The position numbers and the translations under genes are program-made. Of a stretch of DNA of 64,000 nt, positions 46,054 through 58,749 are shown in pieces; position 1 is the stretch's first letter, and each line of letters starts with the position of its first letter. The DNA comes from Stagonosporopsis chrysanthemi. Lineage: Eukaryota; Ascomycota; Dothideomycetes; Pleosporales; Didymellaceae. The notes under the pieces were generated by a model, which made no database searches, had not been told where the DNA came from, and saw nothing but the letters and a program-made list of their open reading frames with translations. The stretch lies in assembly GCA_022560025.1 (NCBI GenBank), contig JAFISE010000057.1, positions 120,529 through 184,528 on the forward strand, written 5' to 3'.

Positions 46054-46835
46054 TCAGGTCAGCTTCTCTGTTTGTACTGGAGATTACGTACATATAGACA
46101 GTTGCAGGTGACCGCCGATGAATATGGTCACAATTCATAGTCTGATTATCAGTAGTCAGATTTGTAGCTATGCTTGATACAGTTCCTGATGATCAAGGTA
46201 CAACTCGGAAGAGGCTCTTCAAGTTTAAGTACCGCAAGGTCTCTATAATGGTGGTCGGAATGTGCGGACCCCCCTAAGGCTGGTACGCTAGGCTGTTTTT
46301 TACTTGTAATTGGTTGCAAGCTGTGGTCAGCCAATTAGGAGCAGCCCTTGACGTAGTTTACCAGATCAAGGTCCATACATTCCAATAAGCACCGATAAGC
46401 TTCCAAAATGTCAATGTTATCCTAAAATTGCTTAATGCTTGATACGATGATTTGCCTAATTGTGTTCGCTCGGAATGGTCTCCGAGAACCGGGCTCATGT
46501 ATCTTTATGCCTCTGTCCTGTGAAATCCTCCGTGTATGCGTGATAAGAAAGTTCCGTACCGTTCTCACGCGGTCTCAATAGTGCTCTTATATCCCAAGAA
46601 ACCTCAGCGGTGGCATAATGAGTCCTGTTTCTCTACCTTCTGCGATTGCCTGTAGTCTGTGCCACTGTTCTCGTCGTCCTCGCAGACTCTCCGTCCAGAT
46701 GGCTGTCCCCTCCGCCCGACTGTTTCATTGGTTCAAGATGGCTTTCTCTTGTACAAAGCTGAGTCCGTACCAAAAAAGAAACTCCTCCTAAAGCCTTGCA
46801 TTCAGCTGCAACACCACTCAACCGATCTAGAGCGA
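46054..46835. other. Intergenic region
   Basis: AT-richer than its surroundings. Antisense and short frames only; nothing supported. Confidence 0.45.
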
Positions 46836-49164
46836 TTACTCTAGATGGCGTTGATGAGATGAAACCCAAAAGCCTTCCGCCGAAGACATATTAGGAAATG
46901 CAACAAGTACTCGTGCAGCGCGGTCAGCGACTTGATCATCTATGGTGTGTAACCAGATAACGATCTTTTCGAGGTAACCGGAGACAGGCCTACCATTCCA
47001 AGGAAGTGGAACAGGACTTGAAAGACTCAGCATTAGGACCGACGCAGCTTGCATCAAATGATGAACAACACACCACCATGAACACTGGCTGTATACAAAA
47101 TCGACGCTCGACTCATTTGGAAGGAAATCAACAAGATTTCTCGCAGCGTTAATGCATACCACGCTCATCCGCTGGGTGTGATTATTTCTCTGAGCTATTT
47201 CCAGAGACCGATGGTGGACAAAAGCGTACAGAGATGGCTGTGTAAGCAGCATTCGCGCGCTGCTCAACTGAGCACCTAGTAGTAGGCGCTCTCGAGCGAA
47301 CAAAGTGCCTGAAGAATTCCTCGCTTCCCAGTAGTTGAAGCTTGTCGGAAGCTGTGCCAACCATTGGTCAAGACGCTGATGCAGTCGCTCTGTGTCCTGT
47401 TGTAATATTTCTGGTGATTTGGTTGCAGCAGCAGCAGAATGCAGGAATGTCAGGATGTCTTGTGTGACAATGCTTAATCGAGCCACAGCTTGAAAGAAAG
47501 AACCTGTGTTTGCCAAAAGAGACTTGTGAGGATCATCTGTATCTGGAACACAGCTTGAATCCCGGAGATCAATCGCACTATTCTTGGAAACTGGGCTCTC
47601 GTCTTCGGGCTCCGGCAACGGGACCGTATGGTAGATGTGGGCGATCATACTAGGTCGACCAGTAATGCTACTCAGCAGAGTTTCGAGATGAACAAGGCTC
47701 CACCAAACACGCGTGAGTCTTTCTCGCTTGGCCTTCGAAGCACAAGGGTCCTCATTACGAAGATGGAGGCCGAGAGTGACCGCTGCCCGAAGCGCCATTC
47801 CCTCGAACACCCATGCCCTTCAGTGGTCAGCATACATTGATCCGCAAAAATGTCTTTCGACTCACTGATTGATTTTTCCAATGCTGAGAAAATAGAACGC
47901 AAGTAAGCCGTAGCCTTGGAGGGACGGTATATCCGGGGGTCCTTTCACATAGGCAGTGTCAAGATGCAGCATTCTCGCCCGCATGTGGAAGACGTGGTGG
48001 CTGAATTCGTCGCTGCTAAATCCCTCTCTTGTTCTCGACTTCTTAATGGCGCTAATGGCGAACAGCAGGTTGAGGATTGCCTGCCATTTTTGGCTCAATC
48101 TTGGAGTGTGTCCCTGCCGCAAAGCTGTGTAATAATTACAAAGCTGACGCTCAAAGTTAAAGTTGGATATGATAGGTAACGAATGATGTACGTTCACTAT
48201 GTACCATTGAAGAAGTTCGGTGGCAATTTCGTAAGTAGGAAGTCGGTGGGAATCCACAACGGCATCGACAATGTGTCCTTTGTCAGAATCAGTCCAATAG
48301 CAAAAGGAGCTCATTGGTTCAGTTGCCGGGAATGCGTAATGCGTTACCACAGGTGCGCGGTCGCCTGTCGGAAAATGAGTGCACCTATCTGCAACGGCTT
48401 GCAGCCATCTCACTTCAGAGCTCATACCAGCAAAGCCAATGTTTCTCGCACGTATGTCAGCGTGTAAATTTTCAGAAATACTTCCCAGGCGTCTCGAATC
48501 ATCTCTGACTGAGCCTTGTTGAGCCTCGTTATCTTGTTCGATTGCACGGCTGGTGTTTTCTTGTTCGGACAACGATGCTGTTTCCGTGATCGATTGATCG
48601 GCTTCTTCCTACGTGTCATCAGGAACCGAAATATGAGCCGGTACAGTCTCAAGCTGACGAGGTACTTACTTCTTCAAGAAGTCCCGTTATCTTCGCCGTA
48701 TCCATTGCAGATGCGTGGGTTTTCAGTACTTCCAGAAGCGCAGCCATTCGTCGGGATCTATCTCTTGCGCTGACGACTTAGCAACTCAAGTTTATCAAAC
48801 GAAGCGAGCAGCTTACTTTCTCAGATTATCTGTTCGACTCATGTTGTAGTTACATTCGGTGCCCGTCTCTTCGCACCGCAGGCAGCGCGGTTTATTGCCA
48901 GCACATTTTACCTTCCGACTCCGACACTACTTAGAAGAAGCTGTCAGCTCATGGACTCGAAAGGATTGAATTATGCGTGGACTTGAATAAGTTCAAAGAT
49001 CCTGTGCCCCAGAGCAAATTGTTGATGTGAGAGAGCTCTCCGGGACGTACGGCTGTGCAGGCATGGCGGACCCTGGTCTTTGTGTTTGACAAATCTCTTC
49101 CTGGCCCAGCCCATTTCAGTCGGGGTATCGCAACTCTTTGCCGGTCGAATGGTAGATCCAACAT
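46836..49164 (-). CDS. Zn2Cys6 transcription factor
   Basis: Exons on the minus strand: 49164-49051, 48926-48817, 48769-48670, 48608-47866 and 47817-46836, 682 residues. The zinc cluster spans the first intron: HACTAC is encoded by exon 1 and RSRKVKCAGNKPRCLRC by exon 2, giving C-x2-C-x6-C-x6-C-x2-C-x6-C. Exon 3 supplies a helical linker (RRMAALLEVLKTHASAMDTA). The rest is the fungal_trans domain (GLLAFYFLSIGKINQAWVFE, GMALRAAVTLGLHLRNEDP, RERLTRVWWSLVHLETLLSS, TGRPSMIAHIYHTVPLPEPE). It should bind CGG-containing sites as a dimer in the nucleus. Nothing near it on the left is an obvious metabolic cluster, so its targets are unknown. All five exons keep one frame and each intron has GT-AG ends. 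Confidence 0.9.
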
Positions 49165-52072
49165 TGATTGTGATTGTTATTGGTGGGTGTGAACCAACGT
49201 CAGCAGATTCTAGCGGCTGCCTATGCTGATCCTGGAAGACTGCGGAGCGTAGGTCTTTGCTTGCTTACTTATAGTCATAGCGATGTATAGCTATACACAG
49301 GAATTACAGACGTTGGATCGCATCGAGAACAATGTGGCTCCACCGCTGCAGAACGCGTCTGCTGTGGCACCAGAACAAGCAGGTAGTGGAAACAACGGCA
49401 CAGGTTTACAGCCACAACGGTCGGTTGTAGACGGAGTCGGAGAAGAACTCCGACACCCACACATTATCAGGCAGAGTCGCATTGACATTATATAACGCTA
49501 TGCGAGACTTTCTTGCTCAGATCTCCTGTTCACTCGGTTAGTCGCGAAAGCTGCTGATCTATTACATCGCCTCTTCACAAACACCTGGATTGATTTGAAC
49601 CTTCTACATGAGGTTAAAAACAGTGCCGGTTCGCTTAGTTCCATGTCTGCAGTCTATGCTCAGATGCTTGTAGAGCCCCCACAATTTGTTCTCGGAGACT
49701 TATGTGACCGGTCATTTCCCAGCTGTGTTCGGATCAGCTTTGCAACTTTACCATTGGCAGGTGCTTCTTCGGCCGCTAGACTCTGTTGTACAAGCATCTG
49801 CCGCTCAAACAACGACGTCAAACATGGTAATTTGATTCAAGATGAGGGATCTCCTTTCCTTGTACATAACCTTTGGCGCGGCATCAGACCACGGGGAGGC
49901 AGCACATCGAGACCATACTTGCCGCTGGCGTGGTGGCATTACCACGAATCAGAGCTCAGCATCAGCTTCATGATTCGTTGAGAGTCCGCACAGCATAGTC
50001 GGTGGCTGCAGATGTAGGCCAGATCCGGCCAGCTCTTACCACTACTTGTAGCGAGAACAGTGGGGATTTATGTGTGCAAGTGTGTATGCTTGATTGCCAT
50101 TTGGCGGTGCAATCGCACGAGAGCCGCCGTCAACATGGTCACCGATCAGACAATGCATTAAAAAATGAAGCTCGTCCTAACGCTTGCTTCGTTATGAGCA
50201 GTCAGCGTACCGTACCCCATGTCGGAGCCGATCTTAGAATCCCATCGTTACATCGACAAACCAAAAGATGTAACGGAGAATGTCGACAGACTGCACGAAC
50301 TGAAAGCCAAACCACACAAGTCAGCAAACACATTAAGGGGCCGGATCTCGCTCGACAGGGCGTGGAGCGCATCAACGCTGCGGCAATCGACACTGCCGCA
50401 GAGCTTTCGCTGGTGTTCAACGCAATCAAATTGGAAAGACCAACGCGCCAGCCCTAGTGGTCCACTGCTCAGTGTAAATGCCCATGCATTGTGAGTTGTC
50501 TTTCCTCACTCTTTATTCGTGAATCCGAGTAGCAATCAACAGGCCTAAGTCCACAGTACCCTGTACAGTATCCAAACATCTTCGAGCAGGACACTAGCGG
50601 GTCCGGTCCGGCCCCGTCCAGTCCCTACTACGGCGGTTACCCACCGGAAGCCCGTCCTTTAGTGTCTCCGGAGACATCTTCCGGTGACAACGAACGACTC
50701 CGCGGGCTGACTCGCTCAAAACCCCCATCCAAAAATAGCGCGCAGAGGCGCAGGATAAGTGGCACTCTACCCGCGTCAGAATTCGGGGGCGCGCATACTG
50801 GTGAGATTTCGACCAGCCCACACTGGTTTCTGAGTGGTCAGGAGCCATATCCGACACGTTTTGCTTGGTCCTTCTGAGTCCGATGCCAATATTCGCATTC
50901 TCTCCGTTCAGGCTCCCCCTTGTACGCTCAGTCTGCCGATACCTCCGAACTTCAACAGAAACAGCCTGCGCTTTCAATCTCCCGAAACAACGTAGCGCAT
51001 CCCACTGCCCCGAAATTGGAGAACACTCGCAAAGTTATCTTTGTACTCATGGTAACAAGAAATACGAGGGGCGCGTTTTTTGCCACGAGATCTTATTGGT
51101 TCGATTTTGTGTCGATGTTGCGGCGCAGCCTCAAAAACCCTGATTGGTGTTAGAGACCGGAAGACTGCACGGTGGTCTCTATTACGGACCCCATGAGTAG
51201 TCTTTCAAATGTCTCCAGCGAGCAGTTGTTTCAATGTCGGCACGCGACACAGCCAAATCACCAATGACAAGAGGAATGTCACTGGATCTTTCGCGGACGC
51301 ATGCAATGTCCGACCCAGGAGGAACCTTATCTGCATTGTAGCAAACTTGCCGTTGCGATACAATCGCTCCTAGAGCTTGCACAAAACATTGAATCAATTG
51401 GGATCATCGGCTGCATATTTTCATGCTGACTTGAATAAGCATAAACACAGGGCTTGCTCAAGTTGATAGTCACCAATACTGCGGACAAGAGTCAGAAAGC
51501 CACTTCCATAATCGTGAAGCAGCACATGAACTAATTTACTTACAATTCTATGGATCTATCACAGCACGCGAGTATTTTTCCATCCAATCTCGAGGAATCG
51601 CGATTCTTGCGAGCTCGGCTAATTCCACGACCGTTGACTCAAGAGGGCGATGCTCAAACCACGCAGTAGCAAGCATCGTCACTGTCCTGTACTGCCTAGA
51701 CGCACGCTACCGTCTGCAAACCCACTCATCCACGCTCCCACCTTCTACAGTGCCTTCAACACCTCCACCCGACCCCATCTCCGTACCCTACTGACCCCAC
51801 CTCCAGCAGCCCCAACCCTTGTTCTACCAACTCCTCTCACATACTCGCAGCCGCCCACACATCGCTGTCCCCATCCCCCACTCCCCACCCTCCTAGTTCT
51901 TATCTCCTCTCCCCCGGCACCCTCAACATCTCACCACCCCAGACCATCAACTCCCCAACGCGCCAGGCTCCAGATCTCTACTGCCCGCCGCGCCACTGCA
52001 AGAAAAATCAGCCGCTGCAGAGTATGGAGCCGGCCATCAAGAGCGAGGATGTATGGCGTTTGTAGCACATAA

Positions 52073-52114
52073 AGCGCAGATACCTAGCCCAGCGCAGATA
52101 CCTAGCCCAGCGCA
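52073..52114 (+). repeat. 18-bp tandem repeat, two and a third copies
   Basis: The unit AGCGCAGATACCTAGCCC is present twice in full (52073-52090 and 52091-52108), followed by the first six bases of a third copy. Confidence 0.9.
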
Positions 52115-52230
52115 GCATAGTATAGCACATACAGTACGTGCAATTCCCACATCACGCTCTAGAAGCTTGAAAAAGAGGACCGCTTGTATATGCCCTCATT
52201 TCCCCAAACACACCCCTCGTGATTGAGCTG

Positions 52231-52257
52231 TTGAGCTAGGTTGAGCTAGGTTGAGCC
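52231..52257 (+). repeat. 10-bp tandem repeat
   Basis: TTGAGCTAGG occurs twice, followed by a partial third copy (TTGAGCC). Confidence 0.85.
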
Positions 52258-52590
52258 ATAGTGTGTATCGTGTCACGGACCCAGGTGCGCGAGCTATGGA
52301 GACGTGAGGGGATCTGTTTTTCGTGTGGCGCATCTGGTGGTGTGAGGATACAGATGTGGGTGAGCGGTCGCTGTGTCGTATGGTGTGGCGTCGCGTTGCT
52401 TTGTACCGGGAACTGCGCGGCTAGGTTACGGCGATGGTCATGGTTTCGGGTATGGAGAGGGAGCATGTGGTATGGACAGATGGATATGTATTTGACGTTG
52501 ATGAGGACTTGGTTGTTTTTACTGGAAAGGGAGAATCTGCACTAAACGCGAGGGTCTGCTACACAAGAGCTGGAGGGAGGTGAGGGGAGA

Positions 52591-55500
52591 CTATTTATCG
52601 GCCCGCACGCCCATGCTGAACCACACATCCACCTCGTCGCCCTTTCCGCTCTCAACTTCCTGCTCTTCCTGTTCGCCGTCCTCGTTCACAACCTTCTGCT
52701 TCTTACTCGCAAGTCTCTTCGCGACTTCATTAGCCTCCAGCAGACTGACCAGCTTCCTCTTCTTGCCTGAGCCGACCTTGCTCTTGAACTCCTTACACAC
52801 GTCCCATACCTTGTGTGTCGCGCTGCGCCCGTCTTTTCCGCCGGGGAGAAACTCCGCGGGCCCCTTCTGCAGAATTCTGCTCGTCTCGGGCTGGCCGTAG
52901 TACCTGTTCAAGCGTTCGATAGCAATGGAAGGCGGGCCGTTGAACACGTTCTGCGCCAGATACGCGTCTTCGGCCATTTCGTAGGGCGTCCGGCCGGATG
53001 CGTTCTCGCGGAAGAGAAGGTCGGGTCTGCATTCCAGCATCATACGAAGGACATGGTCGGCGCCATAGCGCACGACTGCGTGGAGCGGTGTGTCACCTTC
53101 GCCATTGACGAGGGCGAGGTCGTCGCCCTTGCTGAGGTCGAGAAGCTGGCGCAAAATATCTTGTTCAAGGGCGACGTTGAAGTTGGTAGGATTGTCGTTC
53201 TGGCCGTAGCGGTGGCGGTAATGGTGTCGGTTACTATTAGCTCCAAGAACAGTGTAGAGCCACTGAGCGAGGGGGGTGGATGCGCCAGGGTGCGGGCTGG
53301 ACCGCTCGGTAAACATGCCTGTGACCAGACGGCTATCAACGAGCTCAAGTAGCTGGCGAAGCTTCGTTTGGAAAGCCTCATCGTCGCCCGTGCTGAACTG
53401 GAGCGCTGAGTGAACAAGGTTTTCATTGTTGTGGTTTCGGCTGGTCTGATCTGCGCCGGCATCGATGAGGATCTTCGCCATCTCAACTCGGTGCAGTGAA
53501 AATGCAAGCTGCAAGGGCGTCAAGCCAGTAGCAGATTTGTGATTGATCAGGTTTGGCTTTGTCTCGCAGAGGTATTGGAGGAGCTTCAAAGACGCGTCAT
53601 CAGTCTTGCTGAGCACCACCACATGGATTAGAAGCTTCGACCGGAGGTTGAGCCATTGATCAAGGGAAGCTTGTAGGCCGCCCTTTGCCTTTGCTAGAGT
53701 TTGGATGCGCACATCCTTCTTATTGTTCTCTGCAAACTCGAAGTAGGCGTGAGACGCAGCATCGCTGAGGAACCACTCAATACTGTCGAGGTTGGTGAGG
53801 CGCGCGGCATGAAGTAGCGGTGGATGTTCCTCGCGAGGTGCCTGGTAATTCTCATCTCGCCCAGCAGCAGCCCAATCTGCCCGCTTCTTGCCATGAACAG
53901 AAAGCCCTTGGTAGTACTTGGGCTTCTTGGTGAGTTCCACACCACTCTTTGTAACAAGCTCGTCCAAGGGAATGCCAGCACCGGTGCGCGTGACGATGTA
54001 CTTTAACAGCTGCACTCTGCCCAGCTGGATGGCATATTGGAAGTCTTGCTTATTAAAGTTGTAGAACTTGGAGGCCGGATCACTGTCGGTACCGCCACCG
54101 CGAATGGTGTATTCTTCGCCAGCATCAAGAAGGAATTGCAGCAGGCTTGCATCATCCAAGAAGATCGCAAGCTGGAAGAGATTGCTTGGTTTAGCCACCT
54201 CTCTATAGTCTTCCTGTGTAGAGGTCTGTGCGACTCGATATGTCCGCCCATTTGAAGCATCTTTGATGATCTTACGTGGTGCTCTACGTCCATGGGTCCT
54301 AGCACCAAGCCACTGGACGTGGCTGTGGTGAGTCGAGTAGTCGAGTACAGTACTGTCATCTTCGTCCAGGAATCGAGACACCGGGCAGTTCCAACGAAGC
54401 ACATTTAGCGCAGTCTTTTTACTCTTGACCTGGCTCTGCACCTCACCGATGTTCTCGATCGTGAAATTGTCATCAACGACCTCGTGGAAGAGTCGAATCT
54501 GGTCTGTTTCGTCGGCGTCAGACTCCTCGTCATCCGAGCCTGCAGCCTTCAAGGAGTATTTTGACTGGCCTGTCTTTTCTTCAGGAGCGTATTGAACGTG
54601 TGCAATCTCGAGCAGAGCCTTGGCCAGCTCAAAGTGCTGTTGGAGAACTGCAATCGCGAAAGGCGAGAATCCAACAGTATCCCTTATGGCGACACTCAGT
54701 GGGGTGTGGTTCTCGCCCCAAACAGCGAGCGTAAGCTCCTTGACAGTGCCGAGATCTGCCTCCCAACAAGCCTGGAAGAGTCTGATATACGCCTTGCGCT
54801 GCTCGTCCGTAAGATCTGGAAGCCCGAAGCTCACTGTCGGGGCCCATGGCTTAGGATTTTCTAGCGTGCGGTTCCGGTGAGGTCGGTCTTGACGCTGCAA
54901 AGGTTCGATGTCAGGATACAACTCTTTGAAGGTCTTAGCTCCGCGGTCGAGCAATGCTGCTTCCAGGGATTCGTATTCGGAGAGCAAGGTTTTGACAGCA
55001 GATATCTTCTCCTTCCAACCCTCAGCCTTCTTTGACGAGGCTTTGGCATCGTTTTCGTAATTGTCCAGATCTTCCTGGTACTTGCGCCTCGCCTGCTGCA
55101 CTTGCTTCATAACTGTCCAATGCGCGTAAGTTCCTGGCGTGAACCCTTCAAGATAGTGTGCGTCGTCTTGAAGTGGAACAGGTGGTTGAACAGGCATAAC
55201 GTAACCCCATCTCGAGGTTGTTACAACGTGCTTGCCGTGCTCTTCTTTCTCGATCCAGTCTTTCAATGTTTCTACTTTTTGGCGAGTAACATCCAACAAG
55301 CTGCCAACGGAGTCATAGTTACCGACTCTGCCTTCCTGCACCGAACGCCAGGCCCCGGGGCTCAGGCAATTAAGATCGGCGCCGGCATCAATGAGCTTCA
55401 GTACGACGGATGGGAGCTCATGCTCGATAGCTGTAAGTACAGGCTGCTTGACGCTCCTCTGGAATGTCTGCTGGTTTCCTTCGGTTTCTCCGCGAGCTTC

Positions 55501-58163
55501 CCATTTGGTCTTGTACGAGCTCATGTATGCAGCAAAGTCGATCTGCGGCTGTGCGCCAAGCTCAAGTAGAGCATCAACGCTCTCGACATCTTTGTGCTCG
55601 ATCGCCGACTGCAGAGCGGACTGGGGACTGGGACTGTGTTGCCAGCCGGACATTTGCAGGTGATTCACGGCTCTCTTTGCAGCAGGCTGATTGGCCGTGA
55701 TCAAAGTGGTAAGCAAGGTTGCATGCTTGGCTGCGAAGTAATGCAGAGCGGTGATGTTCTCCACATCAGCTTGCGCTGGAGATGCTCCAAGTGCGACGAG
55801 CACTTTGGTCATTTCGTCTGCCAGCTGTGGCTCGAGCTGCAATGCAAGAAGCAGGGGCAGGATGGCCGCGCGAGGGGGCTTGTCGTGATCGTTCAGAAGC
55901 TTCACAGGTAGTAGAACATCGGCGCCAAATTCCTGAACGAGCAGCTTCACAACTTCAGTGTGCCCGTTTGTGATGGCCAGATGCAAAGGAGAAACAGGGG
56001 TGTCCCAAGCCAGAACGTCGACGTCGTAGACATCTGGCTCATCTTTGTCATCGTCAGTTGGCATGTTGTTCTCTTCCTTCTTCTTCTCGCCACGGATGTT
56101 GACAATGGAGCCTTCGGTGGTAGCATCGCCATGTTCATCCTCGCTCGTGTCATCAAGCATGTCAATGTCGTCGTTGCTGTGAGATCCGTCAGACGTGGCA
56201 TCCACCATGCGAGCGTCGGCAGCGCTAGCAGGATCAGCAGTCGTGGTTGCCTCCTTTTCAAGTCGACGTTGGTCGCGCTTCGCATCTTGCTTCTTGATTT
56301 CTTCCTCCTCATTGGCTTCACTCTTCATGAGAATCGCCTTGACCATCGCAGCTTCACCCCGCATCGCAGCGAGATGCAGAGCAGTCCTGCCATCGACCAT
56401 ACGAGCTACGATTCGAGCTCCGCCGTCAATGAGAATCTGAACAATTTCTGGAGTTGAGCTCATTACGGCGAGCTGAAGTGGGGTGCGTCCGGTATAGTCG
56501 CGTTCATTGGGATCAGCACCTTCCTGATTCAGCCAATCTTGTACATGCTCGGCATCGCCATCAACGATAGCTTGACAGAGTCGTGCGGTGTTGCCAACGT
56601 ATGCCATTTCTGTCCAGTCGTCTTCAGTGAGTGGATGGAAGGAGCCGATCGCTTGTCGACCCGGGTCGTCTTTGATGAAGGTGAGATTGCCAGACACGTA
56701 GATCTTGTCCTCAACCTCTGCGATCTCTTCGTCTTCGAGTGTCAAAGGCTTGGGACAGTACCCGCAGCAGTCGCCAATGACGTCTTCTGAGTTGCCAAAG
56801 AAGGCCGGATGGCGATGTAAATTTGTCTCACGTTCCTTGGGCCGGTTCCACTCCGCATTGAGCAACAGATCCTTTGCGAAGAGTAGTCGCTCAATCTTCT
56901 TAGCGTGGAACTTCGGACCGTAAGGTACAGTAAACGTGTGATAGTCGCTGACTTCGTCATCATCAACCCAGTCGGGGACTTCGTCATCATGATCGTCCTT
57001 CACATTGCCTTTCAGCTTGTGGCTGCGCATTCGCCATCGATTTAGGGCCGGTCTGTGGAATACCATCAGAGCTGTGTCATTTTGTTCACTGAGTATACTC
57101 ACCTGCCACGTTCTCTGCGTCGCTGGTCAACATAGGCCTCTCGATCGGTGGTCTTGGGTAATTTCTCAAGTACCAGCAGTCGAGCCAAGCCTACGGTCCG
57201 ACCGAAAGAACGCTCGAAGATTGTTGGGTCGATGCGGGAGCGATCCAGCATAGGCCAGTACACCTCAAACCCGCGATGCGAGTATTTGGAGAGACGGTTC
57301 TCATACGAGGGTGATCGTCGCGTCAGATCGATCGTGTTAATCTGGGTCATGTATGCGGCCACTGCACGCGGACTGGCATAAACCTGCTGTCCGTCGAAGG
57401 CAGCGCAAGAGCAGTCGACGTCAAAGCCAGTGAGGATCTCGGAGATGGACCTGTAGATGCGAAGCACGATTTGGATGTGTCGTGTTGGATATTGAGAGGC
57501 AATGGTGACAGCGTTCTTCGTGCGAATCGTCGTTGTCTCCGTCAGAATGGAGTCGCGGATGCGCTGTTCAATCTGCTTGATCTTCTCAATGGCCTGCTCC
57601 TCGGTCAGGCCGTAGAGAAAGAGATCCACATCAGACGCCGGCGCAAGCTTCTGATGGTAGTACTCCCGTAGCGCACGTTTAGACGTGTTGTGCTCAGCTG
57701 GAACAGGCAGAAGCGATGTGACAACGGCACTGCCGGCAACAACGACGTTAGACCAGTCCATGTCCACCAACGCGGATTCTGAGAATAGCTGAAAGTTGGT
57801 CTGGAACTCCTTGAGTGACTGCACAATCGCCGGTGCGCCATCTGTCTTGCGATTGGCTTCATCAAGAGGCATGAGGTAGCGCTCTCGGTCCTCGTCAGAT
57901 TCGCTGGTTAGATTGCGGGCGCGGATTTTAACATCCTGTTCTTTCCCTGTGAAGAGCGGGACAACGTTAGGTTTTGTAATTGCCGGATGAGATGGCTGTT
58001 GTGCGAAAACTTCTCGAAGCCTTGCATCGTACTCTTTGTACGGAGCAAGGAGCTCGTGCATTGACGTGGTTGGGTGGGTTGAGACATGCGAGATCCACTC
58101 TGCATGTTCGACTGGGAGCTGTGGGAGAGCAATCAGCTCGCCGGTCTTGGTCGGTGTCGACAT
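52591..58163 (-). CDS. Nucleotidyltransferase-like domain plus ankyrin-repeat protein, 1840 residues
   Basis: Exons on the minus strand: 58163-57103 and 57052-52591; the 50-nt intron (GTGAGT to CAG) joins RRRERGR to PALNRWRMRSHK. Residues of about 135-330 resemble a nucleotidyltransferase fold: AGSAVVTSLL at 143-152, acidic pair D178-x-D180 in SDVDLFLYG and a later FDVD at 247-250, with YPTRHIQIVLRIYRS between. A conserved linker follows (YGPKFHAKKIERLLFAKDLL). From about 510 to 1720 there are ten or more ankyrin repeats (GRTPLQLAVM, GRTALHLAAMRGEAAMVKAI, GDTPLHAVVRYGADHVLRMM), interrupted by an acidic insert near 610-690 and a coiled-coil part near 1020-1080. Basic clusters near the end (GSGKKRKLV, ASKKQKVV) suggest nuclear location. 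Enzymatic activity is an inference from the acidic residues. The first ATG of the frame is used. Confidence 0.85.
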
Positions 58164-58749
58164 GTCTATGATGGCGATATGTAAAGCGGCGGGGCTGAAG
58201 ACGGAGCGGAGAAGGAGTGCTGCTGAGGTCAATGGAAGGTGTGAAGTGAGGAAGCAAGCAGCGCCCAGCGATACTTATAAGCAGCTATCACCATGAAGCT
58301 TGCAGTCGCACATACCCTCTGCAGCCTGTATGTTGCGTAGCAGTATGCCTAACGAGGAAAGAGTAGGGCTGTAGCCTTATGCCAGTCTCCACATCGAGCG
58401 CCAGCGTAGGCAGACACCAATCAGAACACTGAATTTTGCCCAGACCTGCCGCCTGGACAAAAGCGGGCCAACAAACAGAGTGACGCTTCGAGAGATCGTC
58501 TCGAGCTCAGGAGTCGAACTAGCTCACGTTGACAGCTCCAGTGCCTATGATGGACCTTACTGACATGATTATCGTGCGTCACGGGAAGTAGGCGGCTTGG
58601 CTTAACCATGTAGAAACTTCATTTTGGCCTGGGGTTATTCCTAGATATGAAACTCCAAACGCTTAACCATCGTCAACCCATGGCAGTCAATCTTACAAGA
58701 GAAGTAAAGGGAACGCTTGACGCTGAAGCAGCGCGTAAAGAGAAATGGC
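58164..58749. other. Intergenic region
   Basis: Promoter of the ankyrin protein and 3' region of SPT16. No gene seen. Confidence 0.5.

Larger units (their letters stand above)
49165..52590. other. Longest gene-free stretch, 3.4 kb
   Basis: Only short, unsupported frames occur on both strands. It holds a pyrimidine-rich stretch near 51650-51960 and two tandem repeats at 52073-52114 and 52231-52257. No coding relic, terminal inverted repeat or reverse transcriptase trace was recognised. Confidence 0.45.
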
